From contig DATFXM010000006.1 in NCBI GenBank assembly GCA_035315885.1, forward strand, positions 1 through 29,997: a DNA stretch of 29,997 nucleotides, read 5' to 3'. Source of the stretch: DATFXM01 sp035315885 (GTDB lineage Bacteria > Acidobacteriota > Blastocatellia > UBA7656). Numbering within the stretch: the first letter of the stretch is position 1; the number at the start of each line of letters is the position of its first letter. The notes beneath the pieces were generated by a model. That model ran no database searches. It was not told the DNA's origin and saw only the letters and a list, made by a program, of their open reading frames with translations. Positions 1 through 8,050 of the stretch are shown here, one piece after another. Position numbers and translations under genes: made by a program.

Positions 1-25
1 CTTCTACCAAATTGGAGCAATCCCC

Positions 26-502
26 ATGGCAGCCTTTGAACTTAACGTCAATGGCGTTACCCATCGGTTGGATTTGGATTCCAGCCGGAGCCTCCTCTCG
101 GTGCTGCGCGACGAGCTGGACCTCACCGGCAGCAAGTACGGCTGCGGGGAAGGGCAGTGCGGCGCCTGTACGGTGATTATCGAAGGGCAGCCCACCCGCT
201 CCTGCGTGACTCCAGCGAGCTCCGCCGCCGGCAAAAAAATCGTCACCATCGAAGGTCTCGAAAAGAACGGGCGTCTGCACCCGCTCCAACAGGCATTCAT
301 TGATGCGGAAGCGATGCAATGCGCCTATTGCACGTCCGGGATGATCATGAGCGGTGTTGCGTTGCTCAACCGCAACGCAAATCCGGACGTGCGCGAAATC
401 GTCCAGTCGATGGAAGGCAACATGTGCCGGTGCGGAACCTATCCGCGAATCGTCGCGGCCGTACAACGGGCTGCACAGTCGATGAAAGGAGGCGCGCGAT
501 GA
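26..502 (+). CDS. (2Fe-2S)-binding subunit of a xanthine dehydrogenase-family molybdenum hydroxylase
   Basis: Small electron-transfer subunit (158 aa, usual length) that carries electrons from the molybdenum centre of its partner through two [2Fe-2S] clusters. The N-terminal plant-ferredoxin-like cluster is seen as Cys40, Cys45, Cys48 (GCGEGQCGAC) and Cys60. The C-terminal all-helical cluster is Cys99/Cys102 (CAYC) and Cys134/Cys136 (CRC). The start ATG has GGAG about 8 bases upstream. Its stop overlaps the start of the molybdenum subunit (ATGA), so the two are translationally coupled. No FAD subunit is next to it, which fits the two-subunit isoquinoline 1-oxidoreductase (IorAB)-like branch, where electrons leave to a membrane carrier. 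The substrate cannot be told from sequence. Confidence 0.93.
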   Translation: MAAFELNVNGVTHRLDLDSSRSLLSVLRDELDLTGSKYGCGEGQCGACTVIIEGQPTRSCVTPASSAAGKKIVTIEGLEKNGRLHPLQQAFIDAEAMQCAYCTSGMIMSGVALLNRNANPDVREIVQSMEGNMCRCGTYPRIVAAVQRAAQSMKGGAR

Positions 503-2661
503 CCAACCAACTGGATTCAGATGCGGCGATTGAGCTGGAGCGATACGAGTTGGCTGAGTCGCCTGCTTACCTTTTCGAGGTTGATAGGCGAGAGTTTTTC
601 AAGTTGTTCGGCTGCGGTGTTCTCGTCGGTTTGGCGTTGAAGCGCGGCGCGGCGCAGGAATCGGGCGGAGGTCGAAGGGGCGGTCGGAATTCGATGCCGC
701 AGGATATCTCAGCCTGGCTGCACATCGGCGAAGACGGAGGAATAACGGTCTTTACCGGCAAGGTCGAGCTTGGTCAGGACATCCGCACTTCGTTGACTCA
801 AGCAGTCGCCGAAGAGCTCTCTGCGCCCATCAGCTCGATAAAACTCGTGATGGGTGACACGGATCTGACACCGTTTGACATCGGGACATTCGGAAGCCGA
901 ACAACTCCGGGCATGGCTCCGCAGCTCCATCGAGCGGCGGCGGCAGCCCGCGAAATGCTCTTGGATCTGGCCGCGGCCCAAATGTCGCTCGACAGGCCTC
1001 AACTCACGGTGACCGACGGAAAGATCGTAGACAAGAGCGGCAAAAAATCCGTGTCGTTCGGCGCGTTGACCAAAGGACAGAAACTGGTAAAGACAATCCC
1101 GGCCGAGATCACTGTGACGCCGGCCCGAGAGTGGAAGACTGCCGGGAAGCCGGTGGCAAAGGTGAACGCGCGCGAACTGGTGACTGGGAAGCATCGCTAT
1201 CCGTCCGATGTTAAGCGGCCGGGAATGCTCTACGGCAAAGTCTTGCGCGCTCCCGCGTTTGGCGCCTCGCTGGGTTCAGTGGATACGTCCGGAGCCGAGC
1301 GAGTGAAGGGCGCGACGGTGGTGAGAGATGGCGACTTTGTCGGTGTTGCGGGGATTACGGAACAGGCTGCCTCTCGCGGCCTCTCCGAGATAAAGGCGGA
1401 GTGGAAAACGACTCCGCAGATTTCGCAGTCGGAGTTGTTCCAACACTTCACGCGTAAGACCGATGCATCCGGCGAGCGTTCGTCGCGATTCACGCAGGGC
1501 TCGGTGAAGGACCAGATGTCGTCGGCTGAAATAAAGCTGGAAGCGAGTTACACCGTCGCGTACATCGCTCACGCGCCGCTCGAACCGCGGGCGGCCGTTG
1601 CAGAATGGGCCAGCGACAAGCTGACGGTGTGGACAGGTACACAACGGCCTTTTGGGGTGCGCGGCGAGCTCGCGCAGGCGTTTCGGATCCCCGAGGAACG
1701 GGTACGAGTCATCGTGCCCGATACGGGTTCCGGGTACGGCGGCAAGCACACCGGCGAATGTGCGATCGAAGCTGCCAGGCTCGCCAAGGCTTCGGGAAAA
1801 CCGGTGCGAGTCGTGTGGACACGCGAAGAGGAATTCACCTGGGCTTACTTCAGGCCCGCCGGTGTCATCAACGTCAGCAGCGCAACGCAGAAGGACGGAC
1901 GGATCACTGCGTGGGAATTCCACAACTTCAATTCGGGTGGGTCTGCGATCAGGACGCCGTACGACATTGCGAACCAGATAATCGAGTTTCATCCCGCGGA
2001 TTCGCCGTTGAGGCAGGGCTCATACCGGGGACTTGCGGCAAGCGCTAATCACTTTGCCCGAGAGAGTCATATGGATGAGATCGCTCGTCGCGCGGGTATC
2101 GATCCGCTCGAGTTGAGACTTAAGAACCTGAAAGACGCAAGACTGCGAGCGGTGTTCGAGGCCGGGGCGCAGAAGTTCGGCTGGGGCAAACAAAAACGCA
2201 GTCAAGGTCGAGGGTTCGGAATGGGCGGGGGCACTGAGAAGGGTTCCTACACTGCGACGTTTGCCGAAGTCGAAGTCGATCGTTCTACGGGTTCGGTTAA
2301 GATCCTTCGCGCAGTAACGGCTTTCGAGTGCGGTGCAGTAGTCAATCCTGATCACTTGAAGGATCAAGTGGAAGGCGCGTTGATCATGGGGATCGGCGGA
2401 GCGTTATTCGAGTCAATCGACTTTGGGGGAGGCAAGATACTTAACCCGCGCTTTTCGCGTTACCGTGTGCCCCGTTTTTCGGACGTGCCGGTGATGGAGA
2501 CGGTTCTGCTGGATCGAAAAGACCTGCCTTCGGTTGGAGCGGGTGAGACGCCTATTGTCGGGATGGCTCCGGCGGTTGCGAACGCGCTCTTTGACGCGGC
2601 GGGAATACGTGTTCGATCTCTTCCACTTGCGCCCAACGGAATCAAAGACGCAGGGAAATAA
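499..2661 (+). CDS. Molybdopterin-binding large subunit, IorB-like aldehyde/xanthine dehydrogenase family
   Basis: Catalytic Mo subunit (720 aa) of a two-component hydroxylase. I chose the ATG at 499 because AAAGGAGG lies at 485-492 with ideal spacing and because it overlaps the small-subunit stop by 4 bp. A twin-arginine motif, DRREFFK (Arg30-Arg31), followed by a hydrophobic stretch, predicts Tat export or membrane anchoring of the folded enzyme. The body has the family's glycine-rich cofactor segment GSGYGGKHTGE, a TREEEF segment, and GAGETP near the C-terminus, whose Glu is the expected catalytic base. The family oxidises N-heterocycles or aldehydes with water as oxygen donor; the specific substrate is unknown. 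An unusual 29-residue acidic stretch precedes the twin arginines. Confidence 0.92.
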   Translation: MTNQLDSDAAIELERYELAESPAYLFEVDRREFFKLFGCGVLVGLALKRGAAQESGGGRRGGRNSMPQDISAWLHIGEDGGITVFTGKVELGQDIRTSLTQAVAEELSAPISSIKLVMGDTDLTPFDIGTFGSRTTPGMAPQLHRAAAAAREMLLDLAAAQMSLDRPQLTVTDGKIVDKSGKKSVSFGALTKGQKLVKTIPAEITVTPAREWKTAGKPVAKVNARELVTGKHRYPSDVKRPGMLYGKVLRAPAFGASLGSVDTSGAERVKGATVVRDGDFVGVAGITEQAASRGLSEIKAEWKTTPQISQSELFQHFTRKTDASGERSSRFTQGSVKDQMSSAEIKLEASYTVAYIAHAPLEPRAAVAEWASDKLTVWTGTQRPFGVRGELAQAFRIPEERVRVIVPDTGSGYGGKHTGECAIEAARLAKASGKPVRVVWTREEEFTWAYFRPAGVINVSSATQKDGRITAWEFHNFNSGGSAIRTPYDIANQIIEFHPADSPLRQGSYRGLAASANHFARESHMDEIARRAGIDPLELRLKNLKDARLRAVFEAGAQKFGWGKQKRSQGRGFGMGGGTEKGSYTATFAEVEVDRSTGSVKILRAVTAFECGAVVNPDHLKDQVEGALIMGIGGALFESIDFGGGKILNPRFSRYRVPRFSDVPVMETVLLDRKDLPSVGAGETPIVGMAPAVANALFDAAGIRVRSLPLAPNGIKDAGK

Positions 2662-2664
2662 ATA

Positions 2665-2725
2665 GGTTTCGGGTTTAGAGTTTCGGGTTCGTCTGAACCT
2701 CGGCAAACGAACCTTAACCCCAACC
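2665..2725. repeat. Heptamer repeat palindrome, GGGTTTM family, copy 1
   Basis: Begins 3 bases after the Mo-subunit stop. The left arm is made of 7-bp units (GGTTTCG, GGTTTAG, AGTTTCG). The centre GGTTCGTCTG / CAAACGAACC pairs with one mismatch around an 8-base loop, aacctcgg. The right arm returns as complementary units. The core is nearly identical to the copy at 2751-2812. It could act as a 3' hairpin for the upstream gene; no T-tract is seen. Confidence 0.8.
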
Positions 2726-2750
2726 TTCCTTTGTATACCTCACTGAGTAA

Positions 2751-2812
2751 GTTTCGGGACTAGAGTTTCGGGTTCGTTTGAACCTCGGCAAACGAACCCT
2801 AAACCCTAAACC
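2751..2812. repeat. Heptamer repeat palindrome, GGGTTTM family, copy 2
   Basis: Second copy of the preceding element. The centre forms a perfect 11-bp stem, GGGTTCGTTTG / CAAACGAACCC, around aacctcgg. The right arm, read on the minus strand, is GGTTTAGGGTTTAGGG and contains the TAG stop codon of the protease gene (2806-2808). The repeat therefore defines the end of that gene. Confidence 0.82.
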
Positions 2813-5061
2813 TTCTTCCTGTACCTTACCCAGTACGGCACTCTGAGGGTTTGGCCGTCAGAGCCGGACAGAAGTACGTAACCGGTGTAGTCGCGTTTTT
2901 CAGCCGTCTTAAGAGCAACAATCGTAAACGTCACCGTTCCCGTCTGTCCCTTGTTCAACGAAAGCGATGTAGTAGAAAGACTCACGCTGACGCCTGGGTC
3001 GGGGTCCAGTTGCTGAACGCTCATCGAATATGTTGACTGACCATCCAATTGACGCGTCACCGAGATGTCCTGATTGATCGTGACGGTCTTCTTCTTCAGC
3101 TTGTTCAACCCCAAACTGATACCGGATGGAGCGATGGTTGCGCTGGCCGATGACGCTCGGTCGAGGTCCACGCGTCCGCCGCCCTGTGTCAGGACTCCGG
3201 CTACCATAGTCTTGTTAGCGTTCAGGAACGAATCTACTGCCGAGTTCATCAGCACCGATTTTATTTGTTGGGGCGTGAACGAAGGATGTAATTGCCTTAC
3301 AAGCGCAGCCGAGCCCGCAATGTGAGGCGCTGACTGGCTTGTCCCGCTGACCGCAAGAAAGCCGCTCGGATCGCTTACTCCGTCTGCGTTGGTTGTCTTG
3401 ATCGCTCCCGAATAAATAATCACACCGGGGGCCGCGATGTCAGGCTTAAGCACAAACTGGCGGGTTGGTCCGCGAGAGCTGAAGTCTGCTACGAGATCTG
3501 AAATCGCCGGCGACGATCCTAACGGCGCTATTGAAAGCGTTGCACCCGCATGCGCCTGAACGAAATCACGCAACGCGACCCCCGCCGTGCGTGTAGTGAA
3601 CACCGCAGGAATTGTCACGCCGGTAACGTCCATGAGGACCAGGTGATCTCCACCGCTGTCGGGATTTTCGGAGATGTCCTGATTGTAGATGATGACGGCG
3701 CTGGCGCCTGCCTGTGCCGCGTTGTTGACCTTAGTCGAAAACGAGCAGTTGCCGCGTTCAATCAGGGCTACTTGCCCGGTCAACGAACCCGCGGTCAAAG
3801 AACTGCACCCTCGATTTGTCGTGACCTGCGATAACGGAAGCGAAGTGAACGAACCGTCCAGTGGTTTTGTGCTTCCGACGCCCTGTACTGCAGAAATGCT
3901 GCTCAATCCCGCGTCTACCGGCGCGGGACCCGTCACTGTCAGGATGGGACCCACAATGTGACCATTCGAAGATGCCGCTACCGTTATCGCCGAAGGCGCA
4001 ACGCCAGGTGAACCTATTGTCATCGCGTCGCCTGAGCCGCTGTTGCCCGCATTGCCTGCGGAGATAACCACAACCTTGCCGCCGATATTCACCGCAGTCT
4101 CGACGGTCTGGTCCAGGAAATTTAATGTTGCATCGGCTGTAGCGCCAAGACTCATGCTCAAAACATCGAAACCATCCGACACGGCTTCTTCCAGAGCCTG
4201 GGCGATTCTGTCATCCCGCCCGTTCCCGCCTGCATCCAGCACCCGGTAATTGCCGAGAAAGGCTTGAGGCGCTACGCCGGAAATCGGACCCAGCGGAGAA
4301 GGCGTATTAAAGTCGCCGGCAGCAATTCCCGCAACGTTTGTACCGTGCCCGTTCTGATCCGATGCATTCAGGGGCGGCGTGCCTCCAACGAAGGACTTCG
4401 CCACTATTACCTTGTTGTTCGTGAGAGCATCGCTGCCGTTGTTAGTCCTCGGAAAACCGGCTGGTGAGGTGAACCCACTATCAGAGAACAGCGGATTCGT
4501 TATATCGATTCCCGTGTCCAGAATCGCTATCTTGACTCCCTGGCCGGCGGAGGAGGATCCGCCAAGGCGGTCCCAAAACGCCGGAGCGTTGATCAGCGGC
4601 ACGCTGGCGTCCAGCGTTGCGTGATACTCCTTGGTGGCCTGGACGCGCTTTACTCCGGGGATCGCGCCGATGGCGGCGATTTCCTGCGGAGAAGCCTCGA
4701 TGGAGACGGCGTTCGCCAACTTTCGAAGCTCGGCTCGAACCTTCACGCCGGGCGCAATCAAGGCCGCCCGGGTCATGAAATCCTGATGTTCCTGGACGAG
4801 GCGGGATTCATAATCTCTGGCGTGAACCGATTTGAAATCAACGCCGTGACTCGTAAGTCCGGCCGGCATTTCGCGTTCTTCGTTTATAGCGACCGGGTCG
4901 CTTTCCAGTTCTATTATGGCGCTGGCCGGCTGGCCTGCCTGCTCAGTCGACTGTGGCGAGAGTGCCACCGCGGCGGAATGAAAACCCCTGAAAAGCTGAG
5001 GAGCGTTGACTGAAGCGAGCACAACAATCAGCGAGAGTGAGAGCAGAAACTTCCTTCTCAT
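2806..5061 (-). CDS. Secreted subtilisin-like serine protease (S8) with PA insert
   Basis: Exported endopeptidase of 751 aa. In order: signal peptide (about 1-20), an I9-like propeptide (about 75-150), then the S8 catalytic domain with Asp182 (ILDTGID), His239 (NGHGT), the oxyanion-hole Asn337 (SAGN) and Ser575 (SGTSQSAPH). A protease-associated (PA) domain of about 130 residues (about 375-510) sits between His and Ser, as in the lactocepin/cucumisin type. The last 110 residues look like a beta-sandwich (Fn3-like) domain. All catalytic residues are present, so it should be active outside the cytoplasm. The start has GAAGG about 11 bases upstream. The stop codon TAG belongs to a GGTTTAGGG heptamer unit, so the C-terminus runs directly into a repeat. 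No partner gene is adjacent. Confidence 0.93.
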   Translation of the reverse strand: MRRKFLLSLSLIVVLASVNAPQLFRGFHSAAVALSPQSTEQAGQPASAIIELESDPVAINEEREMPAGLTSHGVDFKSVHARDYESRLVQEHQDFMTRAALIAPGVKVRAELRKLANAVSIEASPQEIAAIGAIPGVKRVQATKEYHATLDASVPLINAPAFWDRLGGSSSAGQGVKIAILDTGIDITNPLFSDSGFTSPAGFPRTNNGSDALTNNKVIVAKSFVGGTPPLNASDQNGHGTNVAGIAAGDFNTPSPLGPISGVAPQAFLGNYRVLDAGGNGRDDRIAQALEEAVSDGFDVLSMSLGATADATLNFLDQTVETAVNIGGKVVVISAGNAGNSGSGDAMTIGSPGVAPSAITVAASSNGHIVGPILTVTGPAPVDAGLSSISAVQGVGSTKPLDGSFTSLPLSQVTTNRGCSSLTAGSLTGQVALIERGNCSFSTKVNNAAQAGASAVIIYNQDISENPDSGGDHLVLMDVTGVTIPAVFTTRTAGVALRDFVQAHAGATLSIAPLGSSPAISDLVADFSSRGPTRQFVLKPDIAAPGVIIYSGAIKTTNADGVSDPSGFLAVSGTSQSAPHIAGSAALVRQLHPSFTPQQIKSVLMNSAVDSFLNANKTMVAGVLTQGGGRVDLDRASSASATIAPSGISLGLNKLKKKTVTINQDISVTRQLDGQSTYSMSVQQLDPDPGVSVSLSTTSLSLNKGQTGTVTFTIVALKTAEKRDYTGYVLLSGSDGQTLRVPYWVRYRKKV

Positions 5062-5512
5062 AAGTTACTAACCTTCAAAAAGACCGGCCAGATCGACCGG
5101 GAGATTTTGGATTCAGTCGAGGGACGCTTAATCCTAGCACAGCGAAGCCTCTATTGTCGTGACCCAGGGATTTTGGGCGTTCGCTTAGTTTGATTTTGAA
5201 TCATTGAGTTGACGCTGTCCCGCATATTAGCTGCCAACGAGATAGGTTTCGCGCCAAGGCCGCAAAGGTTCCGGAGCCTTGCGGCCTTTGAGAACCTTTT
5301 GCGCTTTTGGCGTGAAATCCGCCTCACCAAATCGCGCATTGCGAGGACCGCGCCAACTCCATTCAGTCGCTCACAATCAAATTAAGTCACCCCGGATTTT
5401 GACGTTTCGAGAGTTCGAAGAGATGCATGAAATGTTTTTAGTTCTGGAAGAGCCAGACCAAAGGCTGGTCCGAACCATAAACCACGAACAAAAACCCCAA
5501 ACACCTGTAACT
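5062..5512. other. Intergenic region with a family-B repeat and no gene seen
   Basis: About 450 bases between the protease start and the end of the nucleotide-sugar dehydrogenase, both on the minus strand. The only structure I see is the inverted repeat around 5219-5345. The protease promoter should lie at 5062-5200, but no convincing -35/-10 pair could be picked. Short open frames here have no recognisable protein content. Confidence 0.6.
5219..5345. repeat. Intergenic repeat, family B (GAAACC...CTCG...GCTAAT), copy 1
   Basis: Read on the minus strand, 5219-5255 gives GCGCGAAACC, then ATCTCGTTGG, then CAGCTAAT. The same ordered words occur at 10745-10775 and 29756-29782. The inner part is a palindrome (CCGCAAAGG / CCTTGCGG and gcgccaagg / ttggcgtg), and the right end carries a second GGCGTGAAA word, so the element is a two-ended hairpin. 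Confidence 0.65.
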
Positions 5513-6829
5513 CTATAACCGAATTACCTTCGATTCGTGCTCGCTCTTGATGAGTTGCCGAGTGACGTTCCTCGTGTCGACCACCAGTGGCGCAAGAGCG
5601 GCAATTCGAGCGTAGTCCACGATCGAGTGATCAGTCACGATAACCGCACAATCGCACGCCGCCAGCACATCATCGCTCAGCTCAGTGCTGGTCAAAGTGC
5701 CCGAGCCTTCCAACTCCATTCGTGAAATGTGCGGATCGTGATAGCTGACGTCCGCCCCTTTCTTCATCAGTTGCTCCACGATCGCAAGCGCGGGTGATTC
5801 GCGGACGTCATTGATGTTCCGCTTGTACGCAACTCCAACCACGAGTACGCGCGCACCTTTCAACGGCTTTTTGTGTTCGTTGAGTCCATCCTGCACGAGC
5901 GCGACGACGTGCTGGGGCATTCGTGAGTTCACTTCTTCGGCGAGACTTATGAATCGAGCCTCGAACCCGTGCAGCCTCGCTTTCCATGAGAGGTAGTGCG
6001 GGTCAAGTGGTATGCAGTGCCCGCCTATGCCGGGGCCCGGATAAAATGCCATGAAGCCAAATGGCTTAGTCGCCGCCGCTTCTATCACCTCCCACGAATC
6101 TATCCCGAGGTGATAACAGAGCTGAGCAATCTCGTTAACAAGCGCGATGTTGACTGAACGGAATGTGTTCTCCAACAGCTTTGCAGTTTCGGCCACTCTC
6201 GCGCTCGAGACCTTGTGGACGTTCTTGACGATTGCGAGGTAGAGGTCCGCGGCGACTTCGACTGACGTAGCAGAGACGCCGCCCACGACTTTCGGAATAT
6301 TGCTTGTCTGGAATTGCTCGTTCCCTGGATCAACGCGCTCCGGGGAGAATGCGAGGAAAAAGTCCTGGTCTAGTTTGAGACCGGTTTCTTCGAGCATCGG
6401 CAGGAGCACCTCATCCGTCGTGCCCGGATAGGTTGTCGACTCGAGAACTACGAGTTGCGGCGAGTGCAGATACTTCTTTACCTGCTCGGCCGCCGCCAGA
6501 ATATAAGAGATGTCAGGCTCTTTGGTCTTCCGCAGTGGCGTTGGAACACAGATGATCACCGCATCTGTTTCGGCCAGCCTCGAAAAATCAGTAGTGGCCG
6601 ACAGCCGGCCTTCGCTGACAAGGCTGGCTACTACTTCGGTGGGAACATCCGGAATATAAGAGCGGCCCTGATTGATGGTTTCGACCCTTTTGGCGTCCAG
6701 ATCGAACCCGATCGCGGTGAGAGAGCTTTTGCCGAACTCGACCGCAAGCGGCAGGCCCACGTAACCGAGTCCGATGACTCCCACAACCGCGCGTCGGTCC
6801 TTTATCTTGTGTTGCAGTGTTGAACTCAT
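5513..6829 (-). CDS. Nucleotide-sugar dehydrogenase (UDP-GlcNAc/UDP-ManNAc 6-dehydrogenase type)
   Basis: A 438-aa NAD-dependent enzyme that oxidises a UDP-hexosamine C6 alcohol to the uronic acid for surface polysaccharide synthesis. Seen: Rossmann motif GLGYVG (20-25); STTYPGTT (131-138) and FSPERVDPGN (161-170), typical of the WecC/WbpA/TviB group; and the catalytic Cys272 in GIGGHCIPLDPHYLSWK. The C-terminal third is the substrate-binding domain with VLVVGVAYKRNINDVRESP. Length is normal. It is the last gene of the minus-strand envelope cluster, 98 bases after the heptose kinase, and has its own candidate -10 box at 6861-6866. UDP-glucose dehydrogenase is a less likely alternative because GGHCIPLDPHYL is characteristic of the hexosamine enzymes. 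Confidence 0.92.
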   Translation of the reverse strand: MSSTLQHKIKDRRAVVGVIGLGYVGLPLAVEFGKSSLTAIGFDLDAKRVETINQGRSYIPDVPTEVVASLVSEGRLSATTDFSRLAETDAVIICVPTPLRKTKEPDISYILAAAEQVKKYLHSPQLVVLESTTYPGTTDEVLLPMLEETGLKLDQDFFLAFSPERVDPGNEQFQTSNIPKVVGGVSATSVEVAADLYLAIVKNVHKVSSARVAETAKLLENTFRSVNIALVNEIAQLCYHLGIDSWEVIEAAATKPFGFMAFYPGPGIGGHCIPLDPHYLSWKARLHGFEARFISLAEEVNSRMPQHVVALVQDGLNEHKKPLKGARVLVVGVAYKRNINDVRESPALAIVEQLMKKGADVSYHDPHISRMELEGSGTLTSTELSDDVLAACDCAVIVTDHSIVDYARIAALAPLVVDTRNVTRQLIKSEHESKVIRL

Positions 6830-6860
6830 TTCTTTTCATTGCCTCGATTTCGAATCCTAA

Positions 6861-6866
6861 ATTATA
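6861..6866 (-). promoter_or_regulatory. Candidate -10 box (TATAAT) for the nucleotide-sugar dehydrogenase
   Basis: On the minus strand the gap between the heptose kinase stop and the dehydrogenase ATG contains a perfect TATAAT about 31 bases before the ATG. The -35 region at 16-18 spacing (around GATCTTG) is poor. Just upstream is a small CCGG-ctt-CCGG hairpin followed by a T6 run (about 6895-6913), which could weakly terminate the upstream transcript. The gene may therefore be expressed independently of the kinase. Confidence 0.4.
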
Positions 6867-6927
6867 AAACCACTAATCCGAGCAAGATCCCACAAAAAAC
6901 GTCCGGAAGCCGGGCACTCAAAAGTTT

Positions 6928-7914
6928 TCAGATCTGAAAACTGTCCAGCAATTCAGCACGGCTGACGGTTGCAGTTCCGACCTTGGCTACGACTACACCG
7001 GCTGCATGATTCGCTGTAATGGCAGCCTCGGGAAAGGTAGCGCCTGCAGCCAGGGCCAGCGCCATCGTGGCCACCACCGTGTCACCAGCTCCGGTTACGT
7101 CATAAACCTCGCGGGCTACGGTGGGGATATGAGTCACCTCGCCGCCGTCGGTAAAGAGGCTCATGCCTTCTTCGCCGCGGGTCACGAGCACCGCTCTACA
7201 ATCAATCGAGCCAAGCAGCTTGCGCCCCGCAGCTATAAGCGTAGCCTCGTCGACGATCTCGATGCCCGCGGCTTCCGCCGCTTCCTGATTGTTTGGAGTG
7301 ATCACTGTGACCGGTTGATAGGCGGTGAAGCTCCGGATTTTCGGATCGACACAACTTCTAATCTCTGAGTCACGCGCCGCGGTGAGGACGGACCTCAAGA
7401 GGGACGGCGTCAACAAGCCCTTGCTGTAGTCAGAGACAACCAACGCGTCTACATCGGCGATGGTCTCGAGGAAGCGTTCGAGCACGTGTTGTTCGACTGG
7501 CGCAGAGATTGGTATTCGGCTTTCTCGGTCAGCGCGCACGACCTGCTGGTTGTGAGCGATTATGCGGGTCTTGACCGTAGTGGGCCGCGATTGATCTACG
7601 ACAAGTCCGCTCGTGTCCACTTTGAGCTGCTCGAATTTTTCTCTCAGCCGGGCAGCGTCGTTGTCGTCGCCTACGATGCCGAGCGGAATCGCAGAGGCAC
7701 CAAGGGCTACGAGATTGGAGACGACATTACCCGCTCCGCCAATAGCAGTAGTTTCTCGATCTACTTCTACGACCGGCACTGGTGCTTCGGGAGAAATGCG
7801 TTTCACTCGACCCCATATGAACTGGTCGAGCATCATGTCGCCGAGAACAAGTATGCGCTTGCCGCTGAAGGCGGAAGTAAGAGTTCTTGCGCGAGTGCGA
7901 GTTATGGTTTTCAT
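6928..7914 (-). CDS. rfaE1: D-glycero-beta-D-manno-heptose-7-phosphate kinase (PfkB family)
   Basis: A 328-aa ribokinase-fold kinase that phosphorylates heptose 7-phosphate at C1 in the ADP-heptose pathway for the LPS inner core. Diagnostic sequence: VLGDMMLDQFIWGRVKRISP (23-42), EAPVPVVEV, the AIGGAGNVVSNL segment (57-68), and the ATP/catalytic motif DVTGAGDT with Asp278 as base. It ends after the kinase domain, so it is the single-domain HldA/RfaE1 form and not the bifunctional HldE; the adenylyltransferase must be encoded elsewhere. No clear Shine-Dalgarno precedes the ATG. The next gene upstream is a GT9 heptosyltransferase, 118 bases away across a heptamer palindrome. Confidence 0.93.
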   Translation of the reverse strand: MKTITRTRARTLTSAFSGKRILVLGDMMLDQFIWGRVKRISPEAPVPVVEVDRETTAIGGAGNVVSNLVALGASAIPLGIVGDDNDAARLREKFEQLKVDTSGLVVDQSRPTTVKTRIIAHNQQVVRADRESRIPISAPVEQHVLERFLETIADVDALVVSDYSKGLLTPSLLRSVLTAARDSEIRSCVDPKIRSFTAYQPVTVITPNNQEAAEAAGIEIVDEATLIAAGRKLLGSIDCRAVLVTRGEEGMSLFTDGGEVTHIPTVAREVYDVTGAGDTVVATMALALAAGATFPEAAITANHAAGVVVAKVGTATVSRAELLDSFQI

Positions 7915-7924
7915 GTTAGAGAAC

Positions 7925-8050
7925 GGCAGTAGGCGGTAGGCAGTAGGCAGTAGGCAGTTGCTGTTTTGTTGATTCTAATCATGTCCAAGTGTCAGATCAG
8001 CCAATCCAGCCCAACTGTCTACTGCATACTGCCTACTGCTCACTGCCTAC
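7925..8050. repeat. Heptamer repeat palindrome, GCAGTAG family
   Basis: Fills the gap between the GT9 and heptose-kinase genes. The left arm (7925-7960) is GGCAGTAGGCAGTAGGCAG plus further units of period 7. The right arm (8012-8050) is the complement with a few changes (CTACTGCATACTGCCTACTG). About 20 of 22 inner positions can pair around a loop of about 50 bases. The minus-strand TAG of one unit (8033-8035) is the stop codon of the GT9 gene. Confidence 0.85.

Noticed and set aside
1276..1992. A 238-codon open frame on the minus strand
   Set aside because: Antisense of the molybdenum subunit, with low-complexity Arg-rich translation and no start signal.
2690..2712. tRNA T-arm-like GGTTCG...CGAACC
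   Set aside because: No acceptor, anticodon or D-arm around it; it is the centre of a heptamer palindrome.
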